Positions 15,285 to 22,811 of a stretch of DNA of 22,811 nucleotides are shown piece by piece (positions within the stretch are counted from its first letter, which is position 1; each line of letters starts with the position of its first letter). Location: assembly GCA_051872535.1 (NCBI GenBank), contig JBJEDY010000002.1, positions 1 to 22,811 on the forward strand, in the 5' to 3' direction. The notes under the pieces were generated by a model. It worked only from the letters and a program-made list of their open reading frames with translations, ran no database searches and had not been told where the DNA came from. Origin of the DNA: CAOJBM01 sp051872535 (lineage in GTDB: Bacteria; Bacillota_I; Bacilli_A; RF39; UBA660). Position numbers and translations under genes: made by a program.

Positions 15285-15623
15285 TTAATCCTTAAAGAAA
15301 TTAGTAATAGGTCTTGGATTTACATTACTTACAACACTACTAGCTGTATCTTTCTTTGTTAATTCTGCAATCAAATCTAATGCTTTTGATGCACTTTGTA
15401 AATGTTCTTCAATTTTATCGACATCTAAGTTTTTAACGATATTCTTAATTGAATTATCACTATCTTTATTTTGTTTTTTATATTCTTTCCAAATACTTTC
15501 ATCTTCCCCATAGATATCATATAACTCATAAAATTTTTGCCAAGTCATTGAACCATCTTTAACATAACTAGCTAAATTACTATGATTCCTTGCAAACTCA
15601 CGAAATTGTTCCTTTTTATCCAT
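15285..15623 (-). CDS. ylbD: YlbD-like (putative spore-coat family) protein
   Basis: 112 aa, acidic and helical, no membrane segment. The core matches the YlbD pattern: FREFARNHSNLASYVKDG, then MTWQKFYELYDIYGED and IWKEYK, followed by a linker and a helix (SASKALDLIAELTKK). YlbD is annotated as a putative coat protein in Bacillus, but its presence does not prove sporulation. AGGTGA lies 6 bases before ATG 15623, inside the 3' arm of a hairpin with a T6 run (15624-15661), so expression may be limited by that structure. It is co-transcribed with ylbE. Confidence 0.78.
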   Translation of the reverse strand: MDKKEQFREFARNHSNLASYVKDGSMTWQKFYELYDIYGEDESIWKEYKKQNKDSDNSIKNIVKNLDVDKIEEHLQSASKALDLIAELTKKDTASSVVSNVNPRPITNFFKD

Positions 15624-15661
15624 AAAAAATCACCTATTATACTTTATGTATAATTAGGTGA
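15624..15661 (-). promoter_or_regulatory. Hairpin at the parC end that hides the ylbD ribosome binding site (terminator-like)
   Basis: Minus strand: the arms at 15661-15648 and 15642-15630 (TCACCTAATTATAC and GTATAATAGGTGA) pair over 13 bp with one bulged A and a 5-base loop. TTTTTT then runs directly into ATG 15623. The 3' arm contains AGGTGA, the ylbD Shine-Dalgarno, and GTATAAT, a possible -10. The shape is that of a terminator for parC, yet it also masks the ylbD start. Confidence 0.7.
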
Positions 15662-15667
15662 TATATT

Positions 15668-18181
15668 CTATAGTTTAAAATCATCTATAAAATCATCTAT
15701 TGTTAATTCTTGTGGTTCAACTTTTTCAGTTGTCTTATCTTTAATTTCTTCCTGTTCTTCTTTAGATGTTTTTTTCTTTAAATAGCTAACCATTTCAGTT
15801 CTAACAAAAGATTTATCAATATTGTATTTAGATATATTAGAACCAGTACTTGCTAAATCCATAATAGGGATTTCACTATTTTTTTCTTCTCTAATTTCAC
15901 TATCAGCTTTAATACAAATTATATCTTTTGCACTAGCATCATAAGCACTTAAAACTTGATAATCAAAACTCTTAACTTTCTTCATAAGAGTCGAACCTCT
16001 CTTACTACGATTACTTAACTCTAAATCAGATATCTTAATTCGTTTTGCTGTTTTATTATTTGTAAATATATTAATGTAATCCTTATCTTCTTTAATAGTT
16101 ATTCCAGCTACTAAACTATCATCTTTTAAATTAATTCCTTTAACTCCCGAAGCTTTAATACCAACTACTGGAATCTCGTTACTATTAAACATTAGATAAT
16201 AACCATTTTTTGTAATACATAATACTTTATCAGTTTCCTTAACTACACTTACAAGTTCATCATCATCATCTTTTAATTTAAATGCTGTCATAGCCTTTGA
16301 ATAACGACTTACTTCAAATTCTTTCAATGTACTTCTCTTTACTTGGCCATTCTTTGTAAACATTACTAAATTATCATCAGTTTTTTCATAAACAATTGAA
16401 GAAATTATTTTTTCATCAGGAGCAATTTGAATAACGTTTGTAATATGTTTACCTAATTCTTTCCATTTAACTTCTGGTATAGCATAAACTGGAACATATA
16501 AATAACGCCCCATATTCGTAAATAATAAAATCGTATCTAAAGTATTTAATTCATACAATCCCGTTATATAATCGCCTGGTTTTAGCAATGTTGCTTCGTC
16601 TTTTGCAGCTGCATAAGATTTTGAACTAACTCTTTTTACATACCCTTCATTAGTAATAACTACTATAACATTTTCTTTTGGTAACATTTGTTTTTCATCA
16701 ATCTTAATCTCTGTAATTTCATCTTTTATAACAGAACGACGAGGATTACCATATTCCTTTTTAATCTTTTTTAGATCATCTTTAAATACTTTGATTAAAA
16801 CATTTTCATCTTCTAGAATACTAGTTAAAAATGCAATAATCTTCTTTAAATCTTCCATTCTATTTTGTAATTCAACTACATCAAAATTAGTTAAACGATA
16901 TAATTGTAATGTAACAATAGCTCTAGCTTGTTCCTCAGTAAATCCAAACTCTTTAACTAGATTTTGTTCAGCATCACTCTTATTTTTACTAGCTCTAATT
17001 ACTCTAATAACATCATCAAGAATTGATAAAGCCTTAACTAATCCTTCTGTAATATGAAATTCTCGATTTGCGGTATCTAAATCAAACTTAGTCTTTCTTG
17101 TAATAACTTCTTTTTGATGAGCTATATAAGCATCTAGCATTGGCATTATACCTAATAATTTAGGTCTTCTATTTACTATTGCAACCATATTAAAATTATA
17201 TGATATTTGCATATCAGTATTTTTAAGTAAATAATTAACAACGAAATTAGGATCTGCACCAGCTTTTAATTCAATAACTATTCTTAAACCTTCATTACCT
17301 GTTTCATTTCTTGTTTCTGCAATCCCATCAATTTTCTTATCAATACGAATATCTTCAATCTTTTTAACAATTTGAGATATTGTTACTTCATAAGGAATCT
17401 CTGTAATAACAATTGATTGCTTTCCTTTATTCTTTACAATTTCGTATTTAGAAACAATGTTTATTTTTCCACGACCAGTTTCGTATGCTTGTCTTATTCC
17501 ATCAATACCTTCAACTATACCACCAGTTGGAAAATCAGGTCCTTTAATTATTTCCATAATTGTATCTAATTTACAATTAGGACTATCTAATCTTTTAATT
17601 GTTGCATCTATAACTTCTCCTAAATTATGTGTGGGAATATTTGTTGCATACCCAGCACTAATACCTGTACTACCATTTACAAGTAAATTAGGATATTTAG
17701 CTGGAAGAACTGTTGGTTCATATCTAGAATCATCAAAAGTTAAAACCATTTCTACAGCATCTTTTTCGATATCACGAAGCATTTCATTACTGATCTTTGA
17801 TAATTTAGCTTCTGTATAACGATAAGCAGCAGCACAATCTCCATCAATCGAACCATTATTACCTTGTATAATTATATACGGTTCTCTTTGTTTCCAATCT
17901 TGACTCATCCGAATCATTGCATCATAAACTGAAGTATCCCCATGTGGATGATATTTACCAATAACTTCCCCAACTGTTTGAGCAGATTTAACAGTTTTCT
18001 TTTCAAATGTATTTTTATTTTTATACATAGCATACAAGATTCTTCTTTGGACAGGTTTTAACCCATCTCTTACATCCGGTATAGCACGATCTTGAATAAT
18101 ATATTTAGAGTATTTACCAAAACGATCTCCCATTATTTCTTCTAGGCTATAATCTTGTATTCTCTTTAGTACATCTTCCAT
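15668..18181 (-). CDS. parC: DNA topoisomerase IV subunit A
   Basis: 837 aa. Breaks and rejoins DNA to decatenate daughter chromosomes, with ParE. N-terminal winged-helix domain (PDVRDGLKPVQRRILYAMY), catalytic Tyr122 in AAAYRYTEAKL, tower and coiled-coil region, then a C-terminal beta-pinwheel (repeats such as GYVKRVSSKSY, GQVKRSTLKEF). The overall match is to ParC rather than GyrA, and the parE gene lies upstream. The quinolone-determining loop is HPHGDTSVYDAM: Thr83 and Asp87 in GyrA numbering, a common sensitive-type pairing. Start ATG 18181 with GGTGA upstream. Its promoter seems to overlap the terminator of the preceding DUF5305 gene. Confidence 0.96.
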   Translation of the reverse strand: MEDVLKRIQDYSLEEIMGDRFGKYSKYIIQDRAIPDVRDGLKPVQRRILYAMYKNKNTFEKKTVKSAQTVGEVIGKYHPHGDTSVYDAMIRMSQDWKQREPYIIIQGNNGSIDGDCAAAYRYTEAKLSKISNEMLRDIEKDAVEMVLTFDDSRYEPTVLPAKYPNLLVNGSTGISAGYATNIPTHNLGEVIDATIKRLDSPNCKLDTIMEIIKGPDFPTGGIVEGIDGIRQAYETGRGKINIVSKYEIVKNKGKQSIVITEIPYEVTISQIVKKIEDIRIDKKIDGIAETRNETGNEGLRIVIELKAGADPNFVVNYLLKNTDMQISYNFNMVAIVNRRPKLLGIMPMLDAYIAHQKEVITRKTKFDLDTANREFHITEGLVKALSILDDVIRVIRASKNKSDAEQNLVKEFGFTEEQARAIVTLQLYRLTNFDVVELQNRMEDLKKIIAFLTSILEDENVLIKVFKDDLKKIKKEYGNPRRSVIKDEITEIKIDEKQMLPKENVIVVITNEGYVKRVSSKSYAAAKDEATLLKPGDYITGLYELNTLDTILLFTNMGRYLYVPVYAIPEVKWKELGKHITNVIQIAPDEKIISSIVYEKTDDNLVMFTKNGQVKRSTLKEFEVSRYSKAMTAFKLKDDDDELVSVVKETDKVLCITKNGYYLMFNSNEIPVVGIKASGVKGINLKDDSLVAGITIKEDKDYINIFTNNKTAKRIKISDLELSNRSKRGSTLMKKVKSFDYQVLSAYDASAKDIICIKADSEIREEKNSEIPIMDLASTGSNISKYNIDKSFVRTEMVSYLKKKTSKEEQEEIKDKTTEKVEPQELTIDDFIDDFKL

Positions 18182-18199
18182 AAACTATTCACCATATCG

Positions 18200-18228
18200 A
18201 TTATAACATAAAAAAATCATGTAAACAA
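18200..18228 (-). promoter_or_regulatory. Candidate parC promoter overlapping a terminator arm
   Basis: Minus strand: TTGTTT (-35, 18228-18223), 17-bp spacer, TATAAT (-10, 18205-18200), 19 bases before ATG 18181. The -35 is weak and lies in the loop and 3' arm of the terminator hairpin at 18220-18239. Confidence 0.45.
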
Positions 18229-18239
18229 AGTAGTTTACA
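18211..18239 (-). terminator. Rho-independent terminator after the DUF5305 gene
   Basis: Minus strand: 7-bp stem TGTAAAC/GTTTACA with loop TACTTT, then TGATTTTTTT. It lies 17 bp past the stop at 18257 and separates this gene from parC. Confidence 0.7.
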
Positions 18240-18256
18240 CAATTCTTGTCACTTTA

Positions 18257-19288
18257 TTATTGTTTATCTATAGTATAAATCCAAGCTTTATCGTCATTTA
18301 TCATTACAAAAGTAATAAAATCATCTTTATCAACCATAGAAATACCTAAATCGTATTTATCGCTTATAGCAATAAAAACATCAAACCGATCGATATTAGT
18401 TAATATCTTATCACTTAAATCTGGCATTTCATACGTATGCACAATAATCTCTTCATACTCACGAACCATCTTACGAACTTTTTTATATTCACTTTTATAA
18501 CTATTAACATAGTCACGATTCATAAAATAATTAATAAATACAATAATTAAAATTGATACTGCAATTCCATAAAGTGTATATAATGAAGAAATAAGCGTAT
18601 CATTTTTTACTACTTCACTAATTTTATCTATAACTTTCTTATCATTATTAACAATTTCTTCATTTATTTTAAACTCATCAACATTAATAGGTACATTAAG
18701 TTTTGTAATTGTCTTTGATTCAATTTTTTCCTCTTCAATCTCAGTGCTTGTTTTAACATTTAAATTAACTACTAATTCCGTTTTTGTATTAGCTGGATCA
18801 ATACTTTTTTCTAGAAAATAATTATTTATAATCTCTGTATATAAATTATAATCAATAGTTACTTTTTTATTTATATTAAATCCAGTATTATCTTCAATTT
18901 TTCCTTCTTTTTCATTAGATAATACATATTCTTTAGAAAAAATTTTATTCCCTCGTAAATCTCTACTAGTTAATATTGCAACAACACTTTCTGTATATTC
19001 AAAATCCAATTCTTTATCTCCTAAAAAAGAATAATTAAATGTTGTTTCAATGCTACTTATATTATCTTTTATAAAAGGTTCATTTAAAGGTATTTTACCA
19101 TTTTCTCCTTCTTCTTTACTTATAACTTGATAATTTATATTGCTATTTTCACTATAACTAAGAATTTCATTTTCTGTAACTACTCTTTTACTGGATTTTG
19201 TAAGAAGAAGCACAACATCTACAACAGCTAATACTAAAGCAATAATTACTAAAATTCTTAGAATCATATGTCTTTTTTCTCTTGTCAT
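18257..19288 (-). CDS. DUF5305-like membrane protein of unknown function
   Basis: 343 aa. Two membrane helices (about 9-29 and 236-255) enclose an extracellular, beta-rich domain of ~200 residues with NISSIETTFNYSFLG and YTESVVAILTSRDL, resembling DUF5305. The last ~85 residues are cytoplasmic: a basic, charged stretch (SYKSEYKKVRKMVREYEEII) and a small alpha/beta part ending FVMINDDKAWIYTIDKQ. No enzyme motif is seen. It stands between parE and parC with its own promoter and terminator, so it is probably expressed alone and need not serve topoisomerase IV. AGAGGAG precedes ATG 19288. The DUF5305 name is from pattern memory; the topology is clear. Confidence 0.6.
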   Translation of the reverse strand: MTREKRHMILRILVIIALVLAVVDVVLLLTKSSKRVVTENEILSYSENSNINYQVISKEEGENGKIPLNEPFIKDNISSIETTFNYSFLGDKELDFEYTESVVAILTSRDLRGNKIFSKEYVLSNEKEGKIEDNTGFNINKKVTIDYNLYTEIINNYFLEKSIDPANTKTELVVNLNVKTSTEIEEEKIESKTITKLNVPINVDEFKINEEIVNNDKKVIDKISEVVKNDTLISSLYTLYGIAVSILIIVFINYFMNRDYVNSYKSEYKKVRKMVREYEEIIVHTYEMPDLSDKILTNIDRFDVFIAISDKYDLGISMVDKDDFITFVMINDDKAWIYTIDKQ

Positions 19289-19318
19289 AATAAAAACTCC
19301 TCTTACTCTATATAAAAT

Positions 19319-19327
19319 ATTATATCA
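19319..19327 (-). promoter_or_regulatory. Extended -10 promoter of the DUF5305 gene
   Basis: TGATATAAT on the minus strand (19327-19319), 30 bases before ATG 19288. Upstream (19337-19367) is a T-rich tract broken by CC pairs, with no true -35. The rest of the 170-bp gap to parE holds only the parE terminator; no gene is seen in it. Confidence 0.45.
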
Positions 19328-19434
19328 AGAATAATAAAGAAAAAAAAGGAAAAAAGGAAAAAAATCAGTTTAATATATTTTGTCATAATTAAAATAATAA
19401 TTTTAGATATCTTAATTAATAATTTTTAACTAAG

Positions 19435-19457
19435 AAAAAAATACAGGAAACCTGTAT
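19435..19457 (-). terminator. Rho-independent terminator after parE
   Basis: Minus strand: 7-bp stem ATACAGG/CCTGTAT with loop TTT, followed by TTTTTT. It begins at the last base of the parE stop codon. parE is thus cut off from parC transcription. Confidence 0.8.
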
Positions 19458-21367
19458 TATAAATCGTAATCTTCCTCTAATGAGAACTCAACATTTTCAT
19501 TGATCCATTCTTTTCTTGGTTCAACCGGATCTCCCATCAACACTTGAACTCTCTTTTCAGCCAATGCTGCATCAGTTATATTAACTTTAATTAAAGTACG
19601 TTGTTCTGGATCCATAGTAGTATCTTTTAATTGACTAGGATCCATCTCTCCTAGACCTTTAAATCTCTTAAGTTCATATCCTGTTTTATCTTGCGTATAC
19701 GCTTTAACTTCTTCAGTTGTCCAGAAATAAGTTCTTTTTCCACCTTTTTCTTCAACTAAGAAAAGTGGTGGTAATGCAATAAACAATTTACCTTCCTCGA
19801 TTAATCCACGCATATATCTATAAAAGAATGTAATTAATAAACATTGAATATGCGCTCCATCTTGATCGGCATCGGTTAATATAATTACTTTGTCAAAATT
19901 AGATTCACTAGCATCAAAATCAGCACCATAACCTGCACCAATAATATGAATTATAGTATTAATTTCTTCATTCTTTAAAACATCACTAACACTTGTTTTT
20001 TCGGCATTTAATACTTTACCACGTAAAGGAAGTAAAGCTTGAAAGCGATAATCCCTCGCTTGTTTAGCACTACCTAATGCTGAATCCCCTTCGACTAAAA
20101 ATAATTCATTCGTTTTAGGATTTTTATAACCAGCTGGCACAAACTTACCTGACATATTTTTTTCTAAAGTTTTTTTACTCTTACCATTACGAGCTTCTTC
20201 ACGAGCTTTTCTCGCTGCTTCACGAGCCATCTTACTCTTTGAAGCTTTATCAATAATTTTAAGGGCTATTTCTTTATTTTCTTCTAAGAAAAACTTTAAA
20301 TTTTCATAAACAATTTGCTCTGTAACAGATCTCGCTTCAGGTGTTCCTAATTTACCTTTAGTTTGTCCCTCAAATTGTAATAATTCTTCAGGAACTTTTA
20401 AATTAATTACAGCGCTTAATCCCTCTCTTACATCAGAACCATCAAAAGCACAATCTTTACCTTTTAATAAGTTATTAGCTTTAGCATATTCATTAAAAGC
20501 TTTGGTAATACCTGTTTTAAAACCAACTTCGTGAGAACCACCATCACTAGTTTTAACATTGTTTACAAATGATAAAATATTTTCGTTATATCCTTCTTGA
20601 TATTGTAAAGCGACTTCAACTTCAATGCCTTGTCTACCACCACTAAAGTTAATTACTTTATGAATTTCCTTTTTACCTTCGTTTATAAATTCAACAAAAC
20701 TTATTAAACCATTTTCATAACAATACTTAACACTTCTACCATCTTCTTCATCAATTACTTCAATTGTAAGACCACTTAATAGAAATGCACTTTCTTGCAT
20801 TCTTTCACAAATAGTTGTATAAGAAAAATGACATCCTTTAAATATATTCCAATCGGGCATAAAAGTAACAATAGTACCTGCTTTATTTGATTTACCAATA
20901 GTTTTTAAAGGAGAAACAACTTTTCCACCTTCAGCGAACCTAATATTACTAATTAAACCATCACGATAGATAGTTACATCCATACTTGTACTTAAAGCAT
21001 TAACTACAGATCCACCTACACCATGTAATCCACCTGAAACTTTGTAGTTACCTTCTTCAAATTTACCACCAGCATGTAATACTGTATAAATAACTTCAGG
21101 AGCTGACTTTCCACTTTTATGCATTCCAATTGGAACACCACGACCTGTATCAGCTACAGTAATACTACCATTCTTATTTAAAACAATTTTAATATAATTA
21201 CCATGACCATTAATAACTTCATCAATTGAATTATCAACGATTTCCCATACAAGATGATGTAATCCTCTTTTATCAGTAGACCCAATATACATACCAGGTC
21301 TTTTTCTAACCGCCTCTAACCCTTCTAATATTTGGATTGAATCTGCATCATATTTTTTTGTAGCCAT
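19457..21367 (-). CDS. parE: DNA topoisomerase IV subunit B
   Basis: 636 aa. ATPase subunit of topoisomerase IV. GHKL ATP site: EIVDNSIDEV (catalytic Glu and Asn), DTGRGVPIG and GLHGVGGSVVNALS; transducer domain with QFEGQTKGKLGTPEAR; TOPRIM domain with EGDSALGSAKQARD, LPLRGKVLN and TDADQDGAHI. DADQDGAHIQ favours ParE over GyrB (DADVDGAHI). The frame is open to GTG 21376, but that GTG is part of AAGGTGA, the site for ATG 21367. It has its own promoter and terminator, and parC lies 1.3 kb downstream past the DUF5305 gene. Confidence 0.95.
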   Translation of the reverse strand: MATKKYDADSIQILEGLEAVRKRPGMYIGSTDKRGLHHLVWEIVDNSIDEVINGHGNYIKIVLNKNGSITVADTGRGVPIGMHKSGKSAPEVIYTVLHAGGKFEEGNYKVSGGLHGVGGSVVNALSTSMDVTIYRDGLISNIRFAEGGKVVSPLKTIGKSNKAGTIVTFMPDWNIFKGCHFSYTTICERMQESAFLLSGLTIEVIDEEDGRSVKYCYENGLISFVEFINEGKKEIHKVINFSGGRQGIEVEVALQYQEGYNENILSFVNNVKTSDGGSHEVGFKTGITKAFNEYAKANNLLKGKDCAFDGSDVREGLSAVINLKVPEELLQFEGQTKGKLGTPEARSVTEQIVYENLKFFLEENKEIALKIIDKASKSKMAREAARKAREEARNGKSKKTLEKNMSGKFVPAGYKNPKTNELFLVEGDSALGSAKQARDYRFQALLPLRGKVLNAEKTSVSDVLKNEEINTIIHIIGAGYGADFDASESNFDKVIILTDADQDGAHIQCLLITFFYRYMRGLIEEGKLFIALPPLFLVEEKGGKRTYFWTTEEVKAYTQDKTGYELKRFKGLGEMDPSQLKDTTMDPEQRTLIKVNITDAALAEKRVQVLMGDPVEPRKEWINENVEFSLEEDYDL

Positions 21368-21383
21368 ACTATTCACCTTAATA

Positions 21384-21413
21384 AGTATAGCATAATTTCT
21401 TTTTTTTAAGCAA
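21384..21413 (-). promoter_or_regulatory. Candidate parE promoter
   Basis: Minus strand: TTGCTT (-35, 21413-21408), 18-bp spacer, TATACT (-10, 21389-21384), 17 bases before ATG 21367. It sits in the 90-bp gap after the DGR target gene; no terminator for that gene is evident in the gap. Confidence 0.45.
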
Positions 21414-21467
21414 GTTATTTACATTTTATTGACTATTATAGCTTTATTAAATAAAACGGATTATATA

Positions 21468-22811
21468 CTATTGTAATGCTAAGACAAGACGGAAAGAATG
21501 GATCCTGCTAATCGACCCACTGTCACTATCAAAGTTGAACTGGCCTGCGAGAACGCCACTGTAGTAACAGCCGCCTCGAGAGAACCAAGGGGCAGACGAG
21601 TACACGAAGTACGAAAGGTCAGCGTACCAACTATTTTGATAACGATTATCATATGTTAAGAATGGTCCCATTTCTCCTGTTGCATCTCCTAAGATTCGAT
21701 ACTGATATGTTTGGACTGCACTTGATGCATTATACACATCTAAATACTTTTGATATTCTTCTGTCACTATTGTTGTTTCATCAAATCCACTTGATCCTAC
21801 ATTTCCACTTACATATGCTGCCAAATATTCCCATGCCCCTCCACTCATATCGTATACGCCAGTAATATTTCCTGTTGTACTTGCTAAATATCCGATATCA
21901 GTATTATATGGTTTATTATAGCCTTCTCCATCTCCTGATATTCCTGAATTTGTTCCTTGTCGTATAGTTAATAATGAACTATATCCGGTTTTATATGCAC
22001 TATTATTATTTATATTCACTTCTTTATCTATTCCATATTTTGAATGACTTAATATAGCTACTGCTCCCCATTCCGTATTCTTCATCATATGGGAACCTAA
22101 TTCTCTTTCATAGTTATACGAACTCATAAACATATTATATATTGTGTTATAACGCCATGAATAAACATTTGGTTTTACTATTATCTTTGTAGAGTCATTA
22201 ACATTTACTTGAGCACTAGCTGTACTTGTTGCTCCTTTATATCCTGTTTCAAATTTTCCGACCCATATTCCATTTACATCTAATGAGATAAAAGCTGGAT
22301 GAGTCATATATTCTCCATTACTACAATTACCACTTCCACCACTTGTCATTGGAGTTGCACATGATACTCCTTCTTCATCGATAGTGTTTGTTATATCAAA
22401 TACAATATCTATGGAATGAATAAGCCTTAATGCTGTTTTTGTATCTGTAGTTGATTCAACATTCCATAATCTATATTTATACTTAGGTATCCATACAAAG
22501 TATGATTGTATATTGTCTTCTGGTATTGTATCGCCATTATTATATGTTTGGGTTTTATCTTCTAATATAACAGCATTTGCCCACTTTTTTTCGCAATAAC
22601 TATACCACTTAGTACTTGTATCAGCTTTTGTTACTGTTCCATCATCTGCTATTGTTACTGGGATTAAGTCTCCACTTATTACTGGTGATGTAGTTGGTTC
22701 ACTACAACTTACTACTCCACTATCTAACTTATCATATAGTTCATTTAAACTATCATTAACATTTGTTTTATCTGTTTTACTACTACTAAATGTTATATTA
22801 TTGGCACTTGT
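21468..22811 (-). CDS. 3' part of a large surface protein with FGE/C-type-lectin-like domain, putative DGR target
   Basis: 447 residues are visible and the 5' end lies beyond the right edge: the frame is open without a stop back to 22811, so the ATG at 22349 is not the true start. The fragment begins with a Thr/Ser/Asn-rich stretch (TSANNITFSSSKTDKTN, then NDSLNELYDKL). It goes on to YFVWIPKYKYRLWN, the formylglycine-generating-enzyme-like part (EWGAVAIL at 247-254, VYDMSGGAWEYL at 319-330) and a C-terminus PWFSRGGCYYSG...HSFRLVLALQ. Such FGE-like lectin folds ending in (G/S)FR-V/L are the usual targets of diversity-generating retroelements, and the last 53 codons differ sharply in base composition. 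Similar gut Firmicutes proteins often carry a prepilin-type N-terminus, which cannot be checked here. It probably binds ligands at the cell surface rather than modifying sulfatases (inference). Confidence 0.8.
   Translation of the reverse strand, partial: TSANNITFSSSKTDKTNVNDSLNELYDKLDSGVVSCSEPTTSPVISGDLIPVTIADDGTVTKADTSTKWYSYCEKKWANAVILEDKTQTYNNGDTIPEDNIQSYFVWIPKYKYRLWNVESTTDTKTALRLIHSIDIVFDITNTIDEEGVSCATPMTSGGSGNCSNGEYMTHPAFISLDVNGIWVGKFETGYKGATSTASAQVNVNDSTKIIVKPNVYSWRYNTIYNMFMSSYNYERELGSHMMKNTEWGAVAILSHSKYGIDKEVNINNNSAYKTGYSSLLTIRQGTNSGISGDGEGYNKPYNTDIGYLASTTGNITGVYDMSGGAWEYLAAYVSGNVGSSGFDETTIVTEEYQKYLDVYNASSAVQTYQYRILGDATGEMGPFLTYDNRYQNSWYADLSYFVYSSAPWFSRGGCYYSGVLAGQFNFDSDSGSISRIHSFRLVLALQ
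21474..21629 (-). other. Putative DGR variable region (VR)
   Basis: The last ~52 codons of the FGE-like gene. By hand count, 21481-21630 has 77/150 G+C (51%) and only 21 A (14%) on the coding strand. The next 150 bases of the same gene (21631-21780) have 49 G+C (33%) and 63 A (42%). Structural residues use codons free of A (TGG, TTC, GGC, CGT, CTT, GTC), while exposed positions carry mixed NNY codons (TAC, GCT, GAC, AGT, CAT). This is what A-directed mutagenesis from an AAY-rich template repeat leaves. The template itself is not in the window, so edges are approximate. Confidence 0.7.

Noticed and set aside
16791..17819. Plus-strand open frames inside parC
   Set aside because: Antisense shadows of a strongly conserved gene.
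21377..21467. A template repeat downstream of the DGR target
   Set aside because: The gap is only 90 bp, AT-rich and shows no resemblance to the GC-rich VR.
22347..22349. ATG at 22349 as the start of the FGE-like gene
   Set aside because: The frame continues open to the window edge and encodes family-typical sequence (YFVWIPKYKYRLWN), so the gene is partial rather than 293 aa.
1..22811. CRISPR array, tRNA or rRNA genes, transposase or phage genes
   Set aside because: No regularly spaced direct repeats, cloverleaf-like GC-rich segments, or integrase or transposase motifs were seen on either strand.

Overview
The window looks like chromosome of a low-GC Gram-positive bacterium, most likely an uncultured, gut-type member of the Bacilli (RF39-like or a relative). 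Intergenic DNA and codon usage are strongly AT-rich. Ribosome binding sites are of the AGGTGA/AGGAGG type. Several small families typical of Bacilli are present (YlbD, YlbE, DUF2624, SpoIVFA/SpoIVFB). All conserved genes stay full length with TGA read as stop, so the standard code applies rather than the Mycoplasma code. Every gene except one (13216-13476) lies on the minus strand, so the window reads from right to left.

Layout, in order of transcription. (1) Right edge, 22811-21468: the 3' two thirds or so of a large surface protein with a formylglycine-generating-enzyme/C-type-lectin-like C-terminal domain. Its last ~155 bp switch abruptly to about 51% G+C and only 14% coding-strand A, as expected for the variable region (VR) of a diversity-generating retroelement (DGR). 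(2) 21413-15668: topoisomerase IV, parE then parC, separated by a DUF5305-like membrane protein that has its own promoter and terminator. (3) 15661-15064: ylbD-ylbE, behind a hairpin that is both a possible parC terminator and a trap for the ylbD ribosome binding site. (4) A single prepilin gene, then nfo (endonuclease IV), convergent with a DUF2624 gene. (5) A class B penicillin-binding protein (PBP2), then rpmG, an unrecognised small basic ORF and efp. (6) A cell-wall block: alpha/beta hydrolase, a membrane-anchored MurF without its normal N-terminal domain, and ddl. (7) proS. (8) 4914-81: a condensed version of the Bacillus radC-mre-min-spoIVF locus: SPOR-domain protein, radC, mreC, mreD, spoIVFA, spoIVFB and a secreted NlpC/P60-type hydrolase. 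mreB, maf and minCD are missing here, and several genes overlap.

Much of the window serves the cell envelope: peptidoglycan precursors (murF, ddl), transpeptidation (PBP2), elongation (mreC, mreD), remodelling (NlpC/P60) and surface display (prepilin, DGR target). The rest is translation (proS, efp, rpmG) and DNA topology and repair (parE, parC, nfo, radC).

The most interesting item is the putative DGR variable region at 21474-21629. No reverse transcriptase, template repeat or accessory gene is in the window; parE follows directly downstream. The target is therefore either remote from its retroelement or its cassette lies to the right of the window. No tRNA, rRNA, CRISPR array or insertion sequence was found.
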